A DNA stretch of 7,270 nucleotides, from positions 1 through 7,270 of the forward strand of contig JAPKXV010000369.1 of NCBI GenBank assembly GCA_026394635.1, given 5' to 3'. Of this stretch, positions 1-4,815 are shown piece after piece; position 1 is the stretch's first letter, and each line of letters opens with the position of its first letter. Position numbers and translations under genes: made by a program. Source of the DNA: Methanoregula sp. Lineage in GTDB: Archaea; Halobacteriota; Methanomicrobia; Methanomicrobiales; Methanospirillaceae. The notes beneath the pieces were generated by a model, which ran no database searches, was not told the origin of the DNA, and worked only from the letters and a program-made list of their open reading frames with translations.

Positions 1-1
1 A

Positions 2-475
2 AAAGAAATCAAACGAACCCGTGCATCTTCCCTTGAAGGCATGACCTTTAATGCAGTGCTGGATTGGGTGCAAGATCAACCGGATGATAAAGGACACCTG
101 ACGGCGGGAGATGTTAAGGATCGGTGTGGATTAAGATCAACAACCGCAGCCACAAAGATCCTGCATGGACTTGGTTTTAAAACCGAAGTGATCCGGGAAG
201 TGAAATTGATCCGTGCATTGGTTGTACCGGATCGGATCACTTGGAACGGTATCACCCAGCGGTATTATTTCTCTGATAATGATGATGAACTAAAATGTCC
301 GAAACAACTGAAAGGTTCCCGTTTTGTTACAGTTGTTACAGATGTTACACTTTGGGGGGATAGGGTCTCTCCTGCAAAAAATAATAATGATATCAGTACA
401 GCGAGTGTCCCGTGTCCACTAACTGTAACAAGTGTAACAAGTGTAACAGATCCAATTCCCGAGAAGGTGATCTGA
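2..475 (+). CDS. C-terminal part of a probable viral replication protein (5' end outside window)
   Basis: The frame is open to the left edge, so the first visible ATG at 41 is probably internal; 157 residues are visible. Residues of about 14-87 look like a winged-helix DNA-binding domain: two helices (FNAVLDWVQDQ, TAGDVKDRCGL), a recognition-type helix (TTAATKILHGLGF) and a strand-rich wing ending in QRYYF. The tail carries two Val-Thr arrays, VTVVTDVT from residue 109 and VTVTSVTSVTD from residue 142. I recall such VT-rich tails in primase/helicase-type proteins of mobile elements, but the catalytic part lies outside the window. The gene ends one base before the next start, in front of a terminase-like pair, which fits a replication-to-packaging gene order. 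It could instead be a plain wHTH regulator. Role is inferred; coding status is well supported. Confidence 0.6.
   Translation, partial: KEIKRTRASSLEGMTFNAVLDWVQDQPDDKGHLTAGDVKDRCGLRSTTAATKILHGLGFKTEVIREVKLIRALVVPDRITWNGITQRYYFSDNDDELKCPKQLKGSRFVTVVTDVTLWGDRVSPAKNNNDISTASVPCPLTVTSVTSVTDPIPEKVI
325..349. repeat. Triple 9-bp repeat TGTTACA, left array
   Basis: TGTTACA occurs at 325, 334 and 343, exactly 9 bp apart. In the reading frame these are GTT-ACA (Val-Thr) pairs. The array is the inverted counterpart of the one at 424-448. Confidence 0.8.
424..448. repeat. Triple 9-bp repeat TGTAACA, right array (inverted to 325-349)
   Basis: TGTAACA occurs at 424, 433 and 442, with the same 9-bp period. 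TGTAACA is the reverse complement of TGTTACA, so the two 25-bp arrays form inverted arms matching at 22 of 25 positions, with a 74-nt spacer. Here the Val codon is always GTA, while in the left array it is always GTT. Confidence 0.8.
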
Positions 476-476
476 C

Positions 477-980
477 ATGGCAAAGAAATGTAGTATTTGT
501 CAATCTCCGCACGTTTCCGATATCAATCGTGCTCTCGTGAAAGGTGGGGAAAATGGCTCATGCCGTGATTTGGCGTTACAGTATCACGTTGGGCATATGA
601 GCCTCCATCGCCATCAAAAAGCCGGTCACATACCCGCGTCCATTGTCAAAGCAGAAGAGGCAAAAGAGATCGCCAAAGGTAACGACCTCTTGAAGTATGT
701 CCGGGGACTTCTCGGGAAATCAGTACGGATTCTTGATAGTGCTGAGGGGTCAGGGGATCTGCGTACAGCATGCAGTGCCATTCGGGAAGCAAGGGGTTGT
801 CTCGAGCTTTTGGGTAAGGTTACCGGGGAACTAACAGCCGTACAAACAGCCGTGCAAGTCAACGTCTCAGCACCGTCCATCATGCAGGCGCCTGAGTGGA
901 GCGTACTGGTGAGGGTACTTTCCGGGCATCCAGAGATCCGGGCAGAGTTGGATCAGGCATTGAGCGAGGCGGGATTATGA
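477..980 (+). CDS. Putative terminase small subunit (zinc finger/HTH protein)
   Basis: A 167-aa protein. The N-terminus has C5-x2-C8 and His12, with later histidines at 44, 46 and 51, suggesting a small zinc-binding fold. Residues 28-49 (CRDLALQYHVGHMSLHRHQ) read as a helix-turn-helix. A long helical middle (about 56-120) includes DLRTACSAIREARGCLELLGKVTGEL, followed by a C-terminal block beginning at PEW (139-141). This layout matches a phage protein type I know from memory, usually unnamed or called terminase small subunit, found just before large terminases. In that role it would bind the packaging site and recruit the ATPase. The start is the ATG at 477, preceded by GGTGAT at 466-471 and one base after the upstream stop. 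The large subunit is about 400 bp downstream. The family reading is fairly firm; the packaging role is inference from context. Confidence 0.7.
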   Translation: MAKKCSICQSPHVSDINRALVKGGENGSCRDLALQYHVGHMSLHRHQKAGHIPASIVKAEEAKEIAKGNDLLKYVRGLLGKSVRILDSAEGSGDLRTACSAIREARGCLELLGKVTGELTAVQTAVQVNVSAPSIMQAPEWSVLVRVLSGHPEIRAELDQALSEAGL

Positions 981-1022
981 CGCTCTTTATGGTAATAACT
1001 ATTATCTATGTGTCACACCGTA

Positions 1023-1087
1023 AAAACACACAAAAACGAGAACGATTATCATGAGCCATTATTATATAACTAAAAAATGTGTGTTTT
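1023..1087. repeat. 10-bp perfect inverted repeat around the promoter
   Basis: AAAACACACA at 1023-1032 and TGTGTGTTTT at 1078-1087 are perfect reverse complements, 45 bp apart, bracketing the TATA-like box at 1062-1069. It is a candidate operator pair, or a packaging-site element given the position between the two terminase genes. Confidence 0.55.
1062..1069 (+). promoter_or_regulatory. TATA box of the terminase operon
   Basis: TTATATAA lies in the 117-bp gap after the putative small terminase gene. A start about 25 nt downstream would fall near 1090, just before the ATG at 1098. No clear purine-rich BRE is seen upstream. It is the best archaeal promoter candidate for the 1098-2859 gene set. 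Confidence 0.5.
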
Positions 1088-1097
1088 GGGGTGGATC

Positions 1098-1235
1098 ATG
1101 ACCTGCCGATTTATTCAGGGAAAAATGGGTGAATATCGTTGTGCCTGTTCCGATCACCGTCGTTGCATCAAAGGCGGGGCAGCGCGTCAACTACTACTTA
1201 CGCCCCGGTGTTTCACAAATTGGAGGAAATCATGA
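1098..1235 (+). CDS. Small Cys-rich protein, possibly zinc-binding
   Basis: A 45-aa ORF with five cysteines (3, 15, 17, 23, 38) plus His20; the spacing C-x-C-x5-C in YRCACSDHRRC suggests metal binding, although no named family is recognised. The ATG at 1098 has GGTG at 1090-1093 with a 4-nt spacer. The stop (TGA 1233-1235) overlaps the next ATG (1232-1234), which indicates translational coupling and supports it being real. It is the first gene of the set leading to the large terminase. Its job is unknown; a small DNA-binding accessory to packaging is conceivable but unproven. Confidence 0.5.
   Translation: MTCRFIQGKMGEYRCACSDHRRCIKGGAARQLLLTPRCFTNWRKS
1222..1226 (+). promoter_or_regulatory. 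Shine-Dalgarno site fixing the start at 1232
   Basis: GGAGG followed by a 5-nt spacer places the start at the ATG at 1232, not at an upstream alternative at 1139 in the same frame. Confidence 0.7.
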
Positions 1236-1384
1236 AACCCGGGTTCACTCTTGCAGATGAACGTAACCCTGCCCGGCGAATTGAGAGACTCAGGGAACGG
1301 CAACAACATCTTCGGGATGAAATTGTTATCAAAGAGGATCAGATTGCGATCATGGAGCACGAGATCGGGGAGGTACGCGAATGA
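1232..1384 (+). CDS. Short coiled-coil protein, unknown function
   Basis: A 50-aa highly charged protein. From about residue 14 to the end it has heptad-like hydrophobics (I18, L20, L27, I31, I33, I38, I40, M41, I45, V48) in a Glu/Arg-rich background (RIERLRERQQHLRDEI), typical of one coiled-coil helix. The start is set by GGAGG at 1222-1226. The same frame is open upstream to 1139, but that stretch overlaps the Cys-rich gene and lacks a good ribosome site. Its ATG overlaps the preceding stop, and its own stop (TGA 1382-1384) overlaps the terminase ATG at 1381. The double coupling suggests production in proportion with the terminase, perhaps as an oligomerisation or adaptor peptide; that is inference. 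Confidence 0.65.
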   Translation: MKPGFTLADERNPARRIERLRERQQHLRDEIVIKEDQIAIMEHEIGEVRE

Positions 1385-2859
1385 CCTCACCGCTTCGATA
1401 TTTGTTAGATCCGGGGCTCTGGGTCCGGGGAGTGCTCGGTTATGAGCCCTGGCAGAAACAAACTGAGATCTTAGAATCGGTGCGGGATAACAAAGTAACG
1501 GCGTGCAAGTCATGCCACGCAGCCGGGAAGTCGTTTGTTGCGAGTGCGGCGGGGTTGTGGTATCTCAATACTCATCCGCATTCGATCGTTATCACAACAG
1601 CACCGACCGATCGCCAGGTAACCGGGATTCTATGGAAGGAAATCAGAACGGCGCATTCACGGGCAAAGGTGAAACTTCCCGGCACCTGCTTAACGAGTGA
1701 TCTTAAACTGGATGACGACTGGTTTGCGATGGGATTTACGGCACCGGAGCGAGCCGGTGATAAGTTTCAAGGTTTCCATTCTGAACACATCCTTGTTATC
1801 GTGGACGAAGCGAGCGGGGTATCTCAAGAGATATTTGATGCCATTGACGGAATTTTAACGAGCGATCAGAGCCGGCTCTTACTCATCGGCAACCCGACAA
1901 ACCCGGCGGGCAGGTTCTTTAAAGAATTTGCCGGTTTTGGTGCAACGAAGATCACCATCAGTGCTTATGACACTCCGAACTTTACACGGTTCGATATCAA
2001 AGAGCTGGATATTGTCAATGGCACATGGCGGGAGAAAGTAACAGGAGCCCTCCCAGTGCCCTATCTTGTGACCCCGGGCTGGGTTGCCGATCGTGTGGCA
2101 CAATGGAGCACGGATAGCCCGTTATACCTCAGCAAAGTGCTTGCACAATTCCCCTCATCTGGAGACAATACGTTAATCCCGTTGTATCAGATTGAGCAGG
2201 CGATCGAGCGATGCCTCAACCCATCAGAGCCGGTGCAATTAGGAGTAGATGTTGCCCGGTTCGGAGGTGACGAGACGGTGCTTATGTTACGGCAGGGACC
2301 GAAGGCGCGGATCTTTAAGGTGTTACCGATGAGTGACACGATGGCAACGGCGGGTGAGGTTATCCGTGCAATACGAGAGACGGGGGCAACTCTCGCAAAG
2401 ATAGATTCTGTGGGAGTAGGTGCAGGAACGTTTGACCGGCTGAAAGAGCAAAAACTGCCGGTTGTTGAGATGAGCAGCGGGACCAGTGCAACGGATAAAG
2501 AACGGTATGCGAATGCTCGGGCCGAATGGTGGTGGACACTACGATCGCGTTTTGAATCCGGTGATATTGATATCCCGAATGATGAGGCGCTGGTCACACA
2601 GCTATCAGGGATTCGGTATAAGGTGACAAGCAAGGGCCAGATCCTGATCGAGAGTAAAGACGAGATGAAGAGGCGGGGCGTACCCAGTCCGGATCGGGCT
2701 GATGCTCTCATGCTGGTCTTTGGGATGAGCACCCGGGAGCGCGGGTTCGGGCGCGGGGGCGTATTCTCACGCACGAGCATACCGCAGTCTGGGAGCTGGG
2801 GAGAAATGGATCGTAACAGTGTTACGGGTCATGATTCGGCGTGGTTGATGCACCGATGA
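1381..2859 (+). CDS. Terminase large subunit (ATPase and nuclease DNA-packaging motor)
   Basis: A 492-aa full-length large terminase, which pumps viral DNA into a prohead and cuts it. The N-terminal ATPase domain (about 20-260) has an adenine-contact-like WQKQ at 24-27, a Walker A of the SCHAAGKS type (44-51, K50), a Walker B ILVIVDEAS (137-145, D142 and catalytic E143) and a coupling motif LLLIGNPTN (166-174). The C-terminal RNase H-like nuclease domain (about 285-450) has acidic residues at D290 (GVDVARFGGDE), D342 (KIDSVG) and D438/D441 (SPDRADAL). All motifs look intact, so it may be functional. The Gly/Arg-rich tail (452-463) is typical of the end of such proteins. The ATG overlaps the upstream stop. 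No portal or capsid gene follows. Assignment is very secure; the virus type is not resolved. Confidence 0.95.
   Translation: MTSPLRYLLDPGLWVRGVLGYEPWQKQTEILESVRDNKVTACKSCHAAGKSFVASAAGLWYLNTHPHSIVITTAPTDRQVTGILWKEIRTAHSRAKVKLPGTCLTSDLKLDDDWFAMGFTAPERAGDKFQGFHSEHILVIVDEASGVSQEIFDAIDGILTSDQSRLLLIGNPTNPAGRFFKEFAGFGATKITISAYDTPNFTRFDIKELDIVNGTWREKVTGALPVPYLVTPGWVADRVAQWSTDSPLYLSKVLAQFPSSGDNTLIPLYQIEQAIERCLNPSEPVQLGVDVARFGGDETVLMLRQGPKARIFKVLPMSDTMATAGEVIRAIRETGATLAKIDSVGVGAGTFDRLKEQKLPVVEMSSGTSATDKERYANARAEWWWTLRSRFESGDIDIPNDEALVTQLSGIRYKVTSKGQILIESKDEMKRRGVPSPDRADALMLVFGMSTRERGFGRGGVFSRTSIPQSGSWGEMDRNSVTGHDSAWLMHR
2813..2825. repeat. Palindrome GTAACAGTGTTAC
   Basis: A 6-bp-arm palindrome with one central base, near the 3' end of the terminase gene. 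It joins one TGTAACA-like and one TGTTAC-like half-site, as in the arrays at 325-349 and 424-448. Within the gene it encodes part of RNSVTG. Confidence 0.4.
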
Positions 2860-2876
2860 ACTCAATTGTGATTATA

Positions 2877-2880
2877 GGTG
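2877..2880 (+). promoter_or_regulatory. Shine-Dalgarno site fixing the start at 2887
   Basis: GGTG with a 6-nt A-rich spacer before the ATG at 2887. The in-frame GTG at 2878 lies inside this site and is therefore unlikely to be the start. Confidence 0.65.
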
Positions 2881-2886
2881 GAAAAA

Positions 2887-3462
2887 ATGACGAATGACAA
2901 GAAAAGCAAAGTGAAGCATCCCATCCGGGAATATCTCAATATGACGTATTCTTGCTGGAGTGCGATCAACGGCATTGTTAAACGAACAACCGAGGACAGC
3001 CAGACGTGGGGTGAGGTTCTTATCACACTCTCACAAAACAACGAACTCGCAGGAGTGGAATACGTTTTGGCAGGTGGAATATTTGCCGAGAGGATGTTCC
3101 GAAAGATCCGGCAAGTACCCGAGGGGGCGGGGCTGTCTTTTGCGGGTATTCCTGTTCAAATGAACAGTATCAGAAATCGTGTAGCGGAATTCCCGGTGAA
3201 CAAAACGCTCGAAGTGGTGGAATTGACAGGAGACGAACTCGCAAAAATCCGTTCGATCGTCCGGCATCAACCAAGGACGGGCACGCATATTGCAGAAATG
3301 TTGTCGAAAGTCTACTCGGGGCTTACGGATGCACGTCCCCAGGCTCTTGTGTGTGCCGGATTTCTGGGGGCATCACAGTCTTTGCTCGAAGCATCGCACG
3401 GTAACAGATATACCGTTTTTGCGGGAACGGATGCGGAGTGGTGCGAGGCGGTGACATCGTGA
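2887..3462 (+). CDS. Unrecognised protein downstream of terminase
   Basis: A 191-aa soluble protein that I cannot assign. It has a basic N-terminus (MTNDKKSKVKHP), then predicted helices (YLNMTYSCWSAINGIVK; residues 41-75 ending in GIFAERMFRKI), a mixed centre with GIPVQMNSI at 88-96, and a helical C-terminal half (134-171). The segments around 52-70 and 147-168 share the pattern of an acidic/polar turn followed by an A/L-rich helix with F-x-(G/A), hinting at an internal repeat. The start is ATG 2887, from GGTG at 2877-2880. The gene lies 27 bp after the terminase stop and overlaps the next gene's GTG by four bases. The place where a portal is often found is occupied by this gene, but at 191 aa it is far too short for one. 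Confidence 0.8.
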   Translation: MTNDKKSKVKHPIREYLNMTYSCWSAINGIVKRTTEDSQTWGEVLITLSQNNELAGVEYVLAGGIFAERMFRKIRQVPEGAGLSFAGIPVQMNSIRNRVAEFPVNKTLEVVELTGDELAKIRSIVRHQPRTGTHIAEMLSKVYSGLTDARPQALVCAGFLGASQSLLEASHGNRYTVFAGTDAEWCEAVTS

Positions 3463-3818
3463 ACGCTCTTAAACCGCGTCCGGCGGGTGAGCGACCTAAC
3501 GACAATATTTATGGCGCGAGCGAAACCGAACACAGTCGGCAGGCTAAGCGGATAGCCGATATGGCAGTAAGCGTATCACTCACCATGCCGGACCCGCTTG
3601 TCGGATTAATGCTGAACGTGGTATTTGTTTGTCACGGGGTAGTTGAACGGTTCTCACTGCATACATCATCCCAGCGGCACGAGCTAACAGATAAGTTGTG
3701 GGAACTCCTGCCGGATGAAGGTGAACATCGGACGGGCAAGCTTACCGGCGACTTGATTGACGAGATTTTAAAATTATGGTTTATGCGGATAAATGCCGGT
3801 GCCGGGGTACAACCATGA
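3459..3818 (+). CDS. Unrecognised helical protein
   Basis: A 119-aa protein of unknown function. After a polar N-terminus (about 1-25) come a long helical stretch (26-66, AKRIADMAVSVSL then MLNVVFVCHGVVERF) and an amphipathic C-terminal helix (GDLIDEILKLWFMRI). The start is taken as GTG 3459, which overlaps the previous stop (TGA 3460-3462) and has GGTGA at 3450-3454 with a 4-nt spacer; in-frame GTGs at 3438 and 3441 have no such site. Residues 31-66 resemble in pattern residues 134-171 of the preceding gene product (IADM... versus IAEM..., then P, a hydrophobic helix and a small residue), so the two neighbours may share a small domain. Coupled expression is likely. Confidence 0.7.
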   Translation: MNALKPRPAGERPNDNIYGASETEHSRQAKRIADMAVSVSLTMPDPLVGLMLNVVFVCHGVVERFSLHTSSQRHELTDKLWELLPDEGEHRTGKLTGDLIDEILKLWFMRINAGAGVQP

Positions 3819-3834
3819 CACGGCAGCACCGGCA
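3794..3834 (+). promoter_or_regulatory. 9-bp stem hairpin across a stop/start junction
   Basis: TGCCGGTGC (3794-3802) and GCACCGGCA (3826-3834) are perfect reverse complements with a 23-nt loop. The loop contains the TGA ending the upstream gene and the overlapping ATG at 3815. It may control coupling or act as a structured RNA element. Confidence 0.5.
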
Positions 3835-3925
3835 GAAAAAGGGCGATGACGTAACACAGAACCGGTCTCCGGTTCTTTCCGGGAATGTGTCACCGAGCCC
3901 CATCCCTTTTTTACGGGGTGAATGA
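3815..3925 (+). CDS. Possible 36-aa small ORF, doubtful
   Basis: The ATG at 3815 overlaps the preceding stop, and the frame runs 36 codons to TGA 3923-3925, two bases before the next ATG. The product is basic then Pro/Ser-rich (starting MTRQHRQKKG) and matches nothing I know. The junction geometry favours translation, but two hairpins cover much of it, so the stretch may be a structured untranslated linker. Confidence 0.3.
   Translation: MTRQHRQKKGDDVTQNRSPVLSGNVSPSPIPFLRGE
3858..3878 (+). terminator. Perfect 8-bp hairpin, possible terminator
   Basis: AGAACCGG (3858-3865) and CCGGTTCT (3869-3876) are perfect reverse complements with a 3-nt loop, followed only by TT and then CC. The short T run makes strong termination uncertain. 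It could instead be a regulatory hairpin before the gene at 3927. Confidence 0.4.
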
Positions 3926-3926
3926 G

Positions 3927-4070
3927 ATGGCGATCACTGTCGTTTTGGAAATTCCGGACGCCGGACTCATACGGTTTTGCATCGCTCAAGCAAGAGGCCG
4001 TCGAACCGAGGATGTAATTATCGAACTATTGACGAAGGGCGCGGTGATCTCCGGGTATTCCCCAAAGTAA
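3927..4070 (+). CDS. Small ribbon-helix-helix-like protein
   Basis: A 47-aa protein with the outline of an RHH DNA-binding or antitoxin-like fold: a strand (AITVVLEIP, 2-10), helix A (about 13-23) and helix B (RTEDVIIELLTKGA, 26-39). It lacks a clear partner toxin. The start is ATG 3927, supported by GGTGA at 3917-3921 with a 5-nt spacer; the frame is open further up to 3885, but no ribosome site supports that start. A CCCC at 3898-3901 could pair with the GGGG at 3915-3918 that forms the 5' side of this ribosome site. It sits at the end of the virus-like block, where a small regulator is plausible. The fold call is by pattern only. Confidence 0.55.
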   Translation: MAITVVLEIPDAGLIRFCIAQARGRRTEDVIIELLTKGAVISGYSPK

Positions 4071-4073
4071 AAA

Positions 4074-4109
4074 TAACGGTTTTTACCATAGGCCGTTAAT
4101 ATTTTTTTT
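4074..4109 (+). terminator. Hairpin plus T-tract terminator
   Basis: TAACGG (4074-4079) pairs with CCGTTA (4093-4098) across a 13-nt loop, followed by a run of eight T at 4102-4109. It lies just after the stop at 4070 and fits intrinsic-type termination; T-runs alone also terminate in archaea. Confidence 0.55.
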
Positions 4110-4145
4110 ATTTGGCAGATGAACAACAGAATTGAGGTGTAAAAA

Positions 4146-4295
4146 ATGGAACCTGAACAAGTAGGGGTTAAACCCATACACCGGATTGTCAACGGTCCGG
4201 TAACCGTACTATTTGATGAGAGCATGCCGTACCGGAAAATCGGATGGATTCTGAAAGATATCGGATCGGACCTTGAACGGATCGGCAGCGAATAA
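4146..4295 (+). CDS. 49-aa hypothetical protein
   Basis: The ATG at 4146 has GAGGTG at 4134-4139 with a 6-nt spacer, a strong ribosome site. The 49-aa product (starting MEPEQVGVKP) has a strand-like middle (PVTVLFDESMPYRK) and an amphipathic end (IGWILKDIGSDLERIG). No family is recognised. It is preceded by a terminator-like hairpin, so it probably has its own promoter; an AT-rich stretch near 4096-4110 could serve. It converges with the minus-strand gene ending at 4343. Coding status is supported by the ribosome site and by codon use like the genes to its left. Confidence 0.6.
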   Translation: MEPEQVGVKPIHRIVNGPVTVLFDESMPYRKIGWILKDIGSDLERIGSE

Positions 4296-4298
4296 TAT

Positions 4299-4338
4299 TC
4301 TCTCTTTTTCTTACCAGGGCACACGGGCACAGAGAGAG
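4299..4338. terminator. Possible shared terminator between convergent genes
   Basis: TCTCTCT (4299-4305) can pair with AGAGAGA (4331-4337) in the short gap between the plus-strand stop at 4295 and the minus-strand stop at 4343. On the plus strand a T-rich run follows (4347-4355). The loop contains GGGCAC twice (4317-4322, 4325-4330). The stem is low in complexity, so support is modest. Confidence 0.35.
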
Positions 4339-4342
4339 TAAA

Positions 4343-4507
4343 CTAATCTTTTTTTATTCGTTTTTCTTGAAAAAAATCGACCAGTTTGTTGATGATCATA
4401 TCGTAAGACTCATTCTTTTTTCCCAGCTCAACAAGCCTATCTCTTGTGCTCATTTGGATCTTAATACTCGTCTGTGGCATCTGTTCAATGGTTCCTTCAG
4501 TATTCAT
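4343..4507 (-). CDS. VapB-like ribbon-helix-helix DNA-binding protein
   Basis: A 54-aa minus-strand gene from ATG (4507-4505) to TAG (4345-4343). It has a strand TSIKIQMS (13-20), helix A TRDRLVELGKK (21-31) and helix B ESYDMIINKLVDFFQEK (33-49), with a Lys-rich tail. This is the classic layout of the short archaeal RHH antitoxin-like proteins, where the S/T-I-x-(I/L) strand is followed by R-L-x-E-L-G and then S/T-Y-D-x-(I/V)-I. Such proteins dimerise, bind operator repeats and often repress their own gene. No toxin gene lies next to it: the 47 bp downstream are noncoding and the divergent neighbour is a 41-aa ORF. It may be an orphan antitoxin or a stand-alone repressor. There is no clear ribosome site, which suggests a leaderless mRNA. 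Confidence 0.8.
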   Translation of the reverse strand: MNTEGTIEQMPQTSIKIQMSTRDRLVELGKKNESYDMIINKLVDFFQEKRIKKD

Positions 4508-4521
4508 AATTATCTAATTGT

Positions 4522-4537
4522 CATACCAAAGAGTATG
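4522..4537. promoter_or_regulatory. Candidate operator 1 of the RHH gene
   Basis: CATAC-CAAAGA-GTATG is a perfect 5-bp-arm inverted repeat 15-30 bp upstream of the minus-strand start. A leaderless promoter would have its TATA element here, so bound repressor would block it. It shares ATACCAA and GTAT half-sites with the second repeat. Confidence 0.5.
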
Positions 4538-4548
4538 CATTATTACCT

Positions 4549-4567
4549 ATGGATACCAAGTATCCAT
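4549..4567. promoter_or_regulatory. Candidate operator 2 of the RHH gene
   Basis: ATGGATACCAAGTATCCAT has perfect 8-bp arms and a 3-bp centre. It lies 27 bp centre-to-centre or more from operator 1 and repeats its ATACCAA core. It is suited to binding by an RHH dimer pair. Confidence 0.55.
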
Positions 4568-4639
4568 TACCACTTCGTGATGGTGAGTAAAGGAAAGAAT
4601 CGGAATTTTCTCTCATGACCGATGAGGATGCGTGAGATC

Positions 4640-4765
4640 ATGAAAATAACAGCGGAACAACTCAAAACAGTGGATCAATATCCATCGGTGAAGCGTATTC
4701 CATTGCGACCGATCGATGGTGTCAAACCCCGGGATCCGGATGACTATGAGAGATGGCAGCGGTAA
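4640..4765 (+). CDS. 41-aa hypothetical ORF
   Basis: A short ORF starting MKITAEQLKTV and ending DDYERWQR, not recognised. ATG 4640 is preceded by GTGAG (4632-4636); in-frame ATGs at 4622 and 4628 are alternatives, with a stop just above at 4616. It is divergent from the RHH gene and 50 bp upstream of the zinc-ribbon gene, with which it might be cotranscribed. It may be a remnant of a longer gene; the evidence for translation is modest. Confidence 0.4.
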   Translation: MKITAEQLKTVDQYPSVKRIPLRPIDGVKPRDPDDYERWQR

Positions 4766-4815
4766 GGGTGGCAACCCCCGGCGCTGACTCAATGAATTAA
4801 GGAGGGGAAAAAAGT

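Noticed and set aside
325..448. CRISPR-like array
   Set aside because: Units are 7-9 bp with no spacers and lie in a reading frame; there are no cas genes.
1051..1101. 16-aa ORF overlapping the ATG at 1098
   Set aside because: The TATA box and one inverted-repeat arm lie inside it, there is no ribosome site, and it is too short to support.
1139..1231. Upstream extension of the coiled-coil gene to a start at 1139
   Set aside because: It would overlap the Cys-rich ORF, lacks a ribosome site, and reads as low-quality protein; GGAGG before 1232 decides the start.
2187..2780. 197-aa open frame on the minus strand inside the terminase gene
   Set aside because: Antisense shadow: Ser/Arg-rich composition without domain features, opposite an unambiguous terminase.
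3986..4330. 114-aa minus-strand open frame
   Set aside because: It covers two plus-strand small genes with good ribosome sites and a terminator-like hairpin, and shows no motif.
4367..4618. 83-aa plus-strand open frame
   Set aside because: It lies over the minus-strand RHH gene and its operators; the RHH frame has clear fold features and this one has none.
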